Below, piece after piece: positions 17,760 to 26,100 of a stretch of DNA of 43,258 nucleotides. A program made the position numbers and the translations under genes. The notes under the pieces are model-generated. The model was not told the origin of the DNA. It ran no database searches and saw nothing but the letters and a program-made list of their open reading frames with translations. How positions within the stretch are numbered: the first letter of the stretch is position 1; each line of letters begins with the position of its first letter. Location of the stretch: the NCBI RefSeq assembly GCF_015207735.1, contig NZ_JADEWG010000047.1, forward strand, positions 1 to 43,258. The letters run 5' to 3'. This DNA is from [Phormidium] sp. LEGE 05292 (lineage in GTDB: Bacteria > Cyanobacteriota > Cyanobacteriia > Cyanobacteriales > Aerosakkonemataceae).

Positions 17760-18146
17760 TTAACGATCGATTAGATTTCTATATTTATCTGCTGGATTGC
17801 GGACATCGATTTGAGGATTGACTCGGATTTGAATCGTTCGACCACTGCCTGCTTGATTTTTTCCGTCCCCGCGAAGAGTCTGGCGGACATTTCTTTCTTG
17901 AACTGCTTGACCTGGACCGACATGAACTTGGGTTCCTGTAGTAACGCCGTAACTTCCAGTACAAGAACCTTCACTGCGTAGTTCTATATTATTGCGGCGT
18001 TTGGCTGGGCTCGAACCGCTGATGGAAACTTGTACAGATTGGTCTAGTTGTACGCACTGTCCAGAAGCAGAATTAGTAGCAGAAGGGCTAAAAATCAAAA
18101 TACTGGAAACAGATAAGAAACCGAAAACTAGTGCTGGGAATTTCAT
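17760..18146 (-). CDS. Small secreted protein of unknown function
   Basis: A 128-residue protein with a clear signal peptide (FPALVFGFLSVSSILIFSPS) and a mature chain of about 100 residues containing two cysteines (GQCVQLDQSV and SEGSCTGSYG), likely bridged. The middle is rich in G, V, Q and R (TGTQVHVGPGQAVQERNVRQ) and is probably beta-structured. It lacks the N-x3-Q repeats of its upstream neighbours. The GGAG site before the ATG is good. It sits between two other secreted-protein genes on the same strand, so a shared transcript is likely. Confidence 0.68.
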   Translation of the reverse strand: MKFPALVFGFLSVSSILIFSPSATNSASGQCVQLDQSVQVSISGSSPAKRRNNIELRSEGSCTGSYGVTTGTQVHVGPGQAVQERNVRQTLRGDGKNQAGSGRTIQIRVNPQIDVRNPADKYRNLIDR

Positions 18147-18185
18147 GTTTATCTCCGAAAAATCTCTGATTTAATGACTTATGCT

Positions 18186-18512
18186 TTAAAAAGACCTCAG
18201 CGGTGACTGTATCATTGGTGGTGGATTTTCTTGGATCTGTAGTGGTGGTGGGATCTCTTGGTTTTGTGGAAAGGATCGGATCGATCGCGTTCTCACAGGA
18301 TTGAATCTTTTATTTGGGCTTCGACCAAAGCGAGGCTGTGTAACATTGATGACGTTGATATTCTGAGTCACATTGTTGTTATTACCGATCACCGTAGAAT
18401 CTTGCCTAGCTTGCTGAGAATTAGAGAAGCCAACAGTTTGGGCAAGTGAGGCAGTCGGAAAGGTTTCCAGAGTCAGAAAGCTGAATAAGGCGATCGCAAC
18501 AGTTTTTTTCAC
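18186..18512 (-). CDS. Small secreted N/Q-rich protein, related in motif to the tandem curlin-like proteins
   Basis: The chosen GTG start at 18512 gives 108 residues beginning with a textbook signal peptide (KKTVAIALFSFLTLETFPTA-SLAQ). GAAAGAAG lies upstream as ribosome-binding site. The open frame continues to a TTG at 18641, but those extra residues do not look like a natural N-terminus. The mature protein has STVIGNNNNVTQNINV, matching the G-x-N-N-x-V-x-Q flavour of the three tandem proteins upstream. The C-terminus is proline-rich (EIPPPLQIQENPPPMIQ). The function is not known. An extracellular filament or matrix component is a hypothesis. Confidence 0.6.
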   Translation of the reverse strand: MKKTVAIALFSFLTLETFPTASLAQTVGFSNSQQARQDSTVIGNNNNVTQNINVINVTQPRFGRSPNKRFNPVRTRSIRSFPQNQEIPPPLQIQENPPPMIQSPLRSF

Positions 18513-18656
18513 TATCTTCTTTCCATCCAAAACACTCTTTAATTTGCATTGCGAATTTAATGAAGAGGAAAAAGTAGCCTTAGCCCAAGACGATCCAGCT
18601 TGATACTTGCTTTTTCCTCCAATGAAATCCTGCCAATTCAAGCTAAGGCTCTAATC

Positions 18657-19040
18657 TTAGATGCACCGCTGAGTGCAAAAAACTCTACGTCCTCTGACCG
18701 GAGCCGGAGCATTTCGATTGCTGCTGTTTTGGCGATTGACTTGATTAACTCGGTTGCCAAAACCGCTGCTACTAGCATCTTGAAATTGGTCTTGAACCAC
18801 ACCTTGATTGCCTCTAGTGCCTCGACCAATGGCATTGTTACTACTCTGGCTGGAAATTTGGTTAGTGCTGTTGTGACTTCCCGAAACATGAGATTGCTGT
18901 CTACTGGTTTGAATCACCGCATTATCACCACCACCAGTACTAACTCGCTGGCAGCAGGGGTCAGTGGCTCGGGCAGTTAAGGGAAACAAAGACAAGGTGG
19001 CAACAGTTAAAAAACCAACTACACAAGAATTCTTCAGCAT
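18657..19040 (-). CDS. Curlin-like repeat secreted protein, tandem copy 1
   Basis: This 127-residue protein has a signal peptide (VVGFLTVATLSLFPLTARA), then DPCC at 27-30 and a second cysteine pair near the end (FCTQRC). Between them are four repeats around N40, N57, N78 and N96. Three follow N-x3-Q-x3-Q exactly (GDNAVIQTSRQ, SHNSTNQISSQ, FGNRVNQVNRQ) and one has a one-residue insertion. The residue types resemble curlin (CsgA) repeats, but the N-to-Q spacing is shorter. ATG 19040 is preferred, with AAGGA upstream; the frame is open to a TTG at 19079. It is nearly identical to copy 2. Confidence 0.8.
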   Translation of the reverse strand: MLKNSCVVGFLTVATLSLFPLTARATDPCCQRVSTGGGDNAVIQTSRQQSHVSGSHNSTNQISSQSSNNAIGRGTRGNQGVVQDQFQDASSSGFGNRVNQVNRQNSSNRNAPAPVRGRRVFCTQRCI

Positions 19041-19185
19041 TTTACTTTTTCCTTTGCGATCTATTGGAGTTACTGGCAAGAGCTTTTCTGCTATCCTCTG
19101 AAAATTGGGAAACTATTCAGTCCTCTGAGTGAGAAACTCGTCAAGAAAGTTGTTACAGTTCGTTAGATAAAATTGGTCAGGAACA

Positions 19186-19569
19186 TTAGATGCACCGCTG
19201 AGTGCAAAAAACTCTACGTCCTCTTACCGGAGCCGGAGCATTTCGGTTGCTGCTGTTTTGGCGATTGACTTGATTAACTCGGTTGCCAAAACCGCTGCTA
19301 CTAGCATCTTGAAATTGGTCTTGAACCACACCTCGATCGCCGCTAGTGCCTCGACCAATGGCATTGTTACTACTCTGGCTGGAAATTTGGTTAGTGCTGT
19401 TGTGGCTTCCCGAAACATGAGATTGCTGTGTACTAGTTTGAATCACCGCATTATCACCACCACCAGTACTAACTCGCTGGCAGCAGGGGTCAGTGGCTCG
19501 GGCAGTTAAGGGAAACAAAGACAAGGTGGCAACAGTTAAAAAACCAACTACATAAGAATTCTTCAGCAT
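19186..19569 (-). CDS. Curlin-like repeat secreted protein, tandem copy 2
   Basis: This copy has the same length (127 residues), signal peptide, DPCC and terminal FCTQRC pair as copy 1. It differs at only a few residues, for example Tyr for Cys at position 6, Thr for Arg at 47 and Ser-Gly-Asp for Arg-Gly-Asn at 76-78. The N-x3-Q-x3-Q repeat series is intact. The start at ATG 19569 has AAGGA upstream. Its 145-bp leader almost matches that of copy 1, so regulation is probably shared. The near identity of copies implies recent duplication or gene conversion. Confidence 0.8.
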   Translation of the reverse strand: MLKNSYVVGFLTVATLSLFPLTARATDPCCQRVSTGGGDNAVIQTSTQQSHVSGSHNSTNQISSQSSNNAIGRGTSGDRGVVQDQFQDASSSGFGNRVNQVNRQNSSNRNAPAPVRGRRVFCTQRCI

Positions 19570-19714
19570 TTTACTTTTTCCTTTGTGATCTATTGGAGTT
19601 ACTGGCAAGAGCTTTTCTGCTATCCTCTGAAAATTGGGAAACTATTCAGTCCTCTAAGTGAGCGCCTCGCCAAGAAAGTTGTTACAGTTCGTTAGATAAA
19701 ATTGGTCAGGAACA

Positions 19715-20098
19715 TTAGTGCCGTTGCGGGCAAGGAGCTTTACGTTTTTTAACCGGAGTAACGGGAGCATTTTGGGTGCTACTGTTTTGGCTATTCACTT
19801 GAGTGACTCGGTTGCCAAAACCGCTGTTATTAGAACTCTGACGTTCGTCTTGGAGAATACCTCGATCGCCTTTAGAAACTCGACCAGTGGTATTGTTACT
19901 ACTCTGGCTGGAAATTTGGTTAGTGCTGTTGTGGCTTCCCGAAGTATGAGATTGCTGTCTACTGGTTTGAATCACTGCATTATCACCACCACTTGTACTA
20001 ACTCGCTGGCAGCAGGGGTCAGTGGCTTGAGCAGTTAGGGGAAACAAAGACAAGGTGGCAACAGTTAAAAAACCAACTACATAAGAATTCTTCAGCAT
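19715..20098 (-). CDS. Curlin-like repeat secreted protein, tandem copy 3 (diverged)
   Basis: Again 127 residues with the same signal peptide and DPCCQRVST start. The first two repeats match copies 1 and 2 (GDNAVIQTSRQ, SHNSTNQISSQ). The third reads GDRGILQDERQ and the fourth FGNRVTQVNSQ. The end is different, KKRKAPCPQRH, with a single cysteine in place of the FCTQRC pair. It is the first gene in the direction of transcription and may sit closest to the promoter. Divergence in the tail suggests specialisation, perhaps as a minor or anchoring subunit; that is speculation. Confidence 0.78.
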   Translation of the reverse strand: MLKNSYVVGFLTVATLSLFPLTAQATDPCCQRVSTSGGDNAVIQTSRQQSHTSGSHNSTNQISSQSSNNTTGRVSKGDRGILQDERQSSNNSGFGNRVTQVNSQNSSTQNAPVTPVKKRKAPCPQRH

Positions 20099-20527
20099 TT
20101 ACTTTATTCCTTTGTCATCTAGTGGAGTTGCTTGCTTGAGCTTTTCTGTTACCCTCTGAAAAACTCTGAAAATATTCTGGCTTTTGACAAGAGCCTCGTC
20201 AAGAAGGTTGATACAATTCGTTACATCAGATTAAAGAAACCTGGTTTTTTCAAAAAACCTGGTTTCTGGACAAACAGGGAATAGAGAACAAATGTTTTGC
20301 CTAACCTTATCCCGGCTCAGATTGGTAGCTGATATATTAAGCTAAGGTGGAATCAGAGGTATTTATCTGGTTTGTCGAATCAAGTTTGTGAGGTTAAGGG
20401 TAGAGGCACGCTATGCGATCGCCTCTACAAAGTAAAACCCTGTTTCTCTCAGACGAGTTGGCAAAACTCAGCCGACTCAAAATCTGCTTCTTTCCACCTT
20501 TTGAACCTGTCGTTAAAAACTTTCCTG
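20099..20527. other. Divergent intergenic region with palindrome
   Basis: This 430-bp gap separates the curlin-like genes from the TIR/AAA gene and must hold both promoters. It contains a palindrome at 20235-20267 (AGAAACCTGGTTTTTT / AAAAAACCTGGTTTCT) and a HIP1 site near 20415. The open frame leading into the TIR/AAA gene here starts only at TTG and lacks domain sequence. Confidence 0.5.
20235..20267. repeat. Palindromic repeat AGAAACC..GGTTTCT
   Basis: Two 16-base arms around a single C are inverted partners, apart from mismatched T residues in each arm. Sequences of the AGAAACC-GGTTTCT type are scattered through many cyanobacterial genomes, from memory. It lies between divergent genes. 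Confidence 0.55.
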
Positions 20528-22369
20528 ATGTTTTCCCGCCAATTTCTAGTTCAGATGGCTCACAGTCGCGAACTTTCTCCCGAACAAGAGGAAGTATTCT
20601 TGCTGCGGTTTGCAGAAAATCTGGACTACGAACAAATTGCTGCTCAACTGCAAACCTCTCCCGGTGCCTGCCTGAAACGCATGGGCCAAGTGTATAACAA
20701 GTTTGGCATCAGCGGATTGAACAGAGGCAAAGAGAATCGGCTGCGAATTTTCCTGATTCAGGAGTTGGAAAACCAGAGAATAGTAGAGCCTGATAAGAAT
20801 GTGGCGCAGGAGCAATCTATTAGCCATTCGGGAAAAGTCTTAATTAGCTATCGCAGCCAAGAACCAGATAACACTCTGGCGCGGCAATTGTCCACTGCTA
20901 TTTCTGATTTTGGTTACGAAGTATTCCCAGCGGAAGAAAGCATTAAAGTTGGGAAAAATTGGCCGCAACGCATTCAATCTCTATTAGAAGAATCGGATTT
21001 TTTACTGTTACTATTGTCTCCTCAATCTGCTTTCAGCGATATGCTGATTGAGGAATTAAGACAAGCTAAAGAAATGCAGGATTCTGGTGCTGATAGGAAA
21101 CCTAAAATTTTAGCAATTCGGGTAAATTTTCCGTTCAATTCCCCGCTTAGTTATGACTTACGCAGCTATTTACAAACTGTGCCGCAACGGGAATGGAATT
21201 CGGAAGCTGACACCCCAAATATGGTGCAAGAAATCCTGAATTTGATGGCTGGAACTGAAAACTTAATTGATTCGTCTGCCATTTTAGATCGAGCTAGTTT
21301 ACCAACTGCTTGGGAAAGTTATGATGGTCGTCCGCTGCCAGTAGCGAGCCCTGAATTACCTGAAGGACAGGTAGATTTGGCTTCTAACTTTTATGTTGAA
21401 CGACCACCGATCGAAACTCGCTGTTATGAAATGATTTTACAACCAGGAGCTTTGATTCGGGTTAAGGCTCCCAGGCAAATGGGTAAAACTTCTTTAATGG
21501 CGCGAATTGTTCAGTATGCAGGAGATCGTGGATGTCGAACCGTAACTTTGAGTTTTCATCTCGCAGAAAAGGCAATATTCAAAGATTTGGAACTGTTCTT
21601 ACGCTGGTTCTGTGCTTATGTTGGTTTGGAGTTACAGTTACCTAATAAGTTAGATGATTATTGGGATGATATTTTTGGCAGCAAGGTTAATTGTAAAGCT
21701 TACTTTGAAAAGTATTTGTTGCCAGAATTAGATCGACCGCTGGTGTTGGGGTTGGATGAGGTCGATCGCGTTTTCTTACATCCAGAAATTGCCGATGACT
21801 TTTTTGGACTTTTGCGTGCTTGGCATGAAGAATCTAAAAAGCGGGATATTTGGAAAAAGTTGCGCTTGGTAGTAGTACACTCGACCGAAGTTTATATTCC
21901 TCTCGATATCAATCAGTCTCCTTTTAATGTGGGATTACCAATTGAATTGCCAGAATTTTATAGCGAACAAGTGCAGGAATTAGCACGGCGCTATGGATTG
22001 GATTGGGATATCACCTCAGTTAAACAACTGATGGAAATGATGGGAGGACATCCATTTTTGGTGCGAGTTGCGCTGTATCATATTGCTCGCAAAGATACTA
22101 CTCTAGCCGAACTGCTGAGATCGGCACCCACCGAATCGGGACTTTATGCCGATCATTTACGTCGTCATTTATGGAATTTACAACAGCATCCTGAATTAGC
22201 AATAGCAATGAGGGAAGTTGTTAGTAGTTCTCATTCTGTGAAATTAGAAGCAATTCTGGCTTTTAAATTACACAGTATGGGATTAGTCAATTTGCAAGGT
22301 AATGAGGTGAAACCGCGTTGCAATTTATATCGTCTTTATTTTCGGGAAAGATTAGAAAACGGAGGTTAA
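20528..22369 (+). CDS. HTH-TIR-AAA-like (STAND-type) protein
   Basis: The 613-residue product has three parts. An N-terminal helix-turn-helix-like region (about 10-75) contains LSPEQEEVFLLRFAENLDYE. A TIR domain (about 100-240) starts GKVLISYRSQEPDNTLARQL and contains SDFLLLLLSPQSAFSDMLIE. Its EEL segment lies where NADase TIRs carry the catalytic glutamate. An AAA-like P-loop domain has APRQMGKTSLMARI near 315 and Walker B VLGLDEVDRVF near 408. This layout suits a sensor that switches on TIR activity, as in defence or signalling proteins; no test of that is possible here. The ATG at 20528 is preferred over an upstream TTG. A small secreted-protein gene follows 24 bp later. Confidence 0.82.
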   Translation: MFSRQFLVQMAHSRELSPEQEEVFLLRFAENLDYEQIAAQLQTSPGACLKRMGQVYNKFGISGLNRGKENRLRIFLIQELENQRIVEPDKNVAQEQSISHSGKVLISYRSQEPDNTLARQLSTAISDFGYEVFPAEESIKVGKNWPQRIQSLLEESDFLLLLLSPQSAFSDMLIEELRQAKEMQDSGADRKPKILAIRVNFPFNSPLSYDLRSYLQTVPQREWNSEADTPNMVQEILNLMAGTENLIDSSAILDRASLPTAWESYDGRPLPVASPELPEGQVDLASNFYVERPPIETRCYEMILQPGALIRVKAPRQMGKTSLMARIVQYAGDRGCRTVTLSFHLAEKAIFKDLELFLRWFCAYVGLELQLPNKLDDYWDDIFGSKVNCKAYFEKYLLPELDRPLVLGLDEVDRVFLHPEIADDFFGLLRAWHEESKKRDIWKKLRLVVVHSTEVYIPLDINQSPFNVGLPIELPEFYSEQVQELARRYGLDWDITSVKQLMEMMGGHPFLVRVALYHIARKDTTLAELLRSAPTESGLYADHLRRHLWNLQQHPELAIAMREVVSSSHSVKLEAILAFKLHSMGLVNLQGNEVKPRCNLYRLYFRERLENGG

Positions 22370-22392
22370 AAACCGCTCTTAATTTGACCTCA

Positions 22393-22785
22393 ATGCAGTG
22401 GGGGGTACTCGCTATGCTGCAAACATTATTTTTATTGTCTGTTCCGACAAATATGCTCAAAGCTGATGAGTTCTCTGATGAAACTATCCAAGCATCTGGG
22501 CGTTCTTGCTCGATTTCTGGCAAAATATCTGGTTCTGGTTTAGATCGGGAACGCTCCGATTTTGTGGTGATGGCAAATAATAATAGCGATCGCTCATCCA
22601 AAGTGGCTCGGATTAATTCTAATCAACCTGCTTATAATTTGTCATCTTTGCCAGCAGGTCATTATGTGTTGCGGGTATTTCGCAACGAAGCGGGCTCTCT
22701 TCTTCCGGTGAGAACTTATCCTCGGCAAAGATTAATTAGATGTCGTGGTAATGAAATCAAAAATGTCGATTTTGAGCTAGAGTAA
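22393..22785 (+). CDS. Small secreted protein with carboxypeptidase-regulatory-like fold
   Basis: This 130-residue protein begins with a signal peptide (WGVLAMLQTLFLLSVPTNML). The mature domain opens with CSISGKISGSGLDRE and closes with YNLSSLPAGHYVLRVF and NVDFELE. That is the pattern of carboxypeptidase-D regulatory-like or prealbumin-like beta-sandwich modules. Two cysteines (RSCSISG and LIRCRGN) may be bridged. It starts 24 bp after the TIR/AAA gene and is likely co-transcribed with it, an odd pairing of a cytoplasmic sensor with an exported protein. An upstream TTG frame overlapping that gene is less likely. Confidence 0.68.
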   Translation: MQWGVLAMLQTLFLLSVPTNMLKADEFSDETIQASGRSCSISGKISGSGLDRERSDFVVMANNNSDRSSKVARINSNQPAYNLSSLPAGHYVLRVFRNEAGSLLPVRTYPRQRLIRCRGNEIKNVDFELE

Positions 22786-23157
22786 ATATAGTTCCTCTTT
22801 CTCTAATCACTCTCAAGGTTATGGTTTAATATCAGCTACGCCTCAGCCGAAATCAGGTTTTTCCTGGGTTAAAATATCTCAAAAATCCGATCTTTTATCT
22901 ACCGCATCATTGACAGTTTTAAGTTTGGCACACTGGGATAAGAGTTACCAAGACGTAAAAGTTTCTTGAGTTCAAATGTTGCATCTCTCAGTATCTAAGA
23001 CAATCTTATATTCGTCACAAGGCATTAACGCACCCATAAAAGTTAGAGTACAACCATAGTATACGACCTGCGAAATTTTTAGGTGATCGCCAGCGGTTAA
23101 TTCATCTAAACAAAGCCGGAGTAAAAATTTTAACTCTAATATTTATGTGGTGCTTTT
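22786..23157. other. Intergenic region upstream of the AAA-WD40 gene
   Basis: I see no gene, RNA or strong repeat in this 370-bp gap. The ATG of the following gene has no clear Shine-Dalgarno. Confidence 0.5.
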
Positions 23158-26100
23158 ATGAGAATCAATTTTAACAGCCCGGATTTTTCCTGCCCTTATA
23201 ACTACAAATATCAAGTAGGTGGGAGTCTCCCTCCTAATGCACCAACTTATGTTAAGCGTCAAGCAGATGAAGATTTTTACCAATCTTTGAAATCAGGAAA
23301 ATTTTGTTATGTGCTCAGTTCCCGACAAATGGGAAAATCTAGCTTACAATTGCGAACAATGCGCCGTTTAGAAGCCCAAGAAATAGCTTGTGCTTCGATC
23401 GACCTTTCCGAAATTGGGAATTGGAATGTTAATCAAAGTCAGTGGTATGCTGGGATAGTTTATTCTTTAGTAAACAGTTTCAATTTATTTGATCGAATCG
23501 ATTTAAGGAGTTGGTGGCGCGAACATGAGTTTCTGTCTCCCTTACAGCGATTTAGTGAATTTATTGAGCGATTGCTACTTGTGGAAATTACGCAAGATAT
23601 AGTTATCTTTGTTGATGAAATCGATAGTGTTTTGAGTTTAAGTTTCCCGATCGATGATTTTTTTATTTTTATTCGGAGTTGCTTCAACAAACGAGCAGAT
23701 AAACCAGAATATAGAAGATTGACTTTTGCCCTTTTGGGAGTGGCGACACCATCAGATTTAATTAAAGATAAAAGTCGCACTCCGTTTAATATTGGGCAAG
23801 CTATACATTTAAAAGGTTTTCAGTTAGACGAAGTTCAGCCGTTAGCGGTAGGATTGGCGGCAAGAGTTAGCCATCCCGAAGTTGTGTTACCAGAGATATT
23901 ATCTTGGACGGGAGGACAACCATTTCTCACCCAAAAGTTGTGTTATTTAGTGGCGAATGGGGATGGAGAATTGGGGATTGAAGAGTTAGTGCGATCGCAA
24001 ATAATAGAAAACTGGGAAAGCAACGACGAACCGAAACATCTCAGAACAATCATCGAGCGGATTTTTAGAAGCGAACGCAACACCAGCCGATTGCTTGGAT
24101 TGTATCAGCAAGTATTGCAACAAGGAGAAATTACCGTAGACCACAGTTTAGAACAAACTGAATTACAACTATCAGGATTAGTCATTAAAGAGCAAAATAA
24201 ATTAGTTATTGCTAATCGGATTTACGGGAGAATTTTTAACCAAGATTGGGTAGAAAACGCCTTAGTAAATTTGCGCCCTTATGCAGAAGCACTCACAGCT
24301 TGGTTAGCTTCCGATTGTCAAGATGAATCCCGATTATTGCGGGGAAGAGCATTACAAAATGCTTTGGAATGGGCAGCGGAGAAAAAATTGAGCGATCGCG
24401 ATTATCAATTCCTCACCGCCAGTCAAGAATTAGAGCGAAAAGAAGTTCAAAAAGCCCTAGAAGCAGAAAGAGAAGCCAATCAAATCTTAGCCACAGCCCA
24501 ACAAAAAGCCAATCAAACAATTAAAAGAGGCTTAGCCGCATTAGCCGCTATTTCCGCTGTTGCCGCCACATTAGTACTAAACGCAGGCACAACAATTAAA
24601 CAAGCAAGAGAAGGCAGCAAACTAGAATGGGAAGGAATTAGCGCCCTTAGACAATACGAATCGGAAGAAAAAGAAATTGAATCCTTACTGTTAGCCATGC
24701 AAGCAGGACAAGATTTGAAATCCCTAAGCAACAAACAAGCTTTACTACAAGAATATCCAGCCATCAGTCCTATTTATTCATTACAAACAATTCTCGATAA
24801 AATTAACCAACGGCATCAGTTTAAAGGACATCAAGGAGTAGTTTGGCGCGTCAATTTTAGCCCCGATGGAAAATACATTGCCAGCGCCGACGATGACGGC
24901 ATTGTGAAAATTTGGCAGCGCACAGGTTTAAATGTAGCTAAATTGAAAGGGCATCGAGGAGAAGTATTTGATGTTAGTTTTAGCCCAGACGGAAAGCAGA
25001 TTGCCACAGCGGGTGGTGATGGTACAGTTAGACTTTGGAACAAAGAAGGAAAACTATTATTTTCAATGCCAAGTCATGCTGGGAAAGTTTGGAGTGTGAG
25101 TTTTAGCCCTGATGGAAAAGCGATCGCCTCAGCCGGAGAAGACGGTATCATTAGAATTTGGAATCACCTTGGCAAATTAGTAACTCAGTTCAACTCCGAA
25201 CAAAATCAAATTTGGAGCATCCGTTTTAACTCGAATCAGCAATTAGCAACTGTAGGAGAAGATGGCACTGTTAGGCTTTGGAATCAATCTGGTAAACTGC
25301 TGCATAAACTAACATCTAACACCAGTAAAATCAGAAACCTAAGTTTTAGTCCCAAGGGAGATTACATCGCCACTGGAGAAGAAGACGGCACAATTCGAGT
25401 TTGGCAGCAACAAGGCAAACAAATAGCACAAATCAACTCCTATCAAAGCAAAGTAACGAGCATAAGTTTTAGCCCCAACGGAAAACAACTTGCCACAGGT
25501 GGAGCGGATGGAACAGTGCGACTTTGGGATTTTTCAGGCAAACAATTAGCTAAATCGTACTCTCATCAGGGTCAGATTTTAAGTTTAAGTTTCAGTTCCG
25601 ATGGCAAAGAAATTGCTAGCGGTGGAGATGATGGAATAGTGCGACTTTGGCAATTTTGGCAGAGAGGAGTATCTCGTTCAGTGTTGCAAGGCGGACAAAT
25701 GCTTAAAAATGAAAGTGAGGAACTGTGGCGCGTTAGTTTTAGTAGCGACGGAAAACAAATTGCCACTGCCGGAGTTGATGGTAAAGTGAAATTGTGGGAT
25801 TGGTCTGGTAAGCAATTGGCTCAATTCAAAAGTAATCAAAGTCGGGTTTTAAGCCTTAGTTTTAGCCCCGATAGACAAAAAATTGTCACTGCTGGAGCCG
25901 ATGGTAAAGTAGAAATTTGGCATCGCCAAGGCTTCCGATTAACTGAATTTAAAAGCGATCAAGGTAGAGTTTGGAGCGTCAGTTTTAGCCCGGATGGAGA
26001 AGTAGTTGCCACCGCAGGTGATAATGGTACGGTGCGTTTTTGGAACCTATTTGGTGAGCCTTTGACTAAATTTAATTCGCACCAAAATCAAGTTTGGAGC

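Larger units (their letters stand above)
18657..20243. repeat. Three tandem 529-bp units, each with one gene and its leader
   Basis: The gene starts (19040, 19569, 20098) and stops (18657, 19186, 19715) are both spaced exactly 529 bp. Each unit holds a 384-bp gene plus a 145-bp leader. Units 1 and 2 differ at only a few positions in both coding and leader DNA. Unit 3 keeps the signal peptide and first half but has diverged in the C-terminal half and leader. This is a recent duplication on top of an older one. Confidence 0.9.

Noticed and set aside
18600-20038. Plus-strand open frames through the tandem repeat region
   Set aside because: They are the antisense of the Asn/Gln/Ser-rich genes, share no ribosome-binding sites, and recur only because the DNA repeats. 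The minus frames have signal peptides and start sites.
18657-20243. CRISPR array
   Set aside because: The repeat unit is 529 bp, coding, and without short spacers.
20413-20697. Alternative-frame ORF at the start of the TIR/AAA gene
   Set aside because: It overlaps the helix-turn-helix coding region in another frame, begins in repeat DNA and shows no domain.
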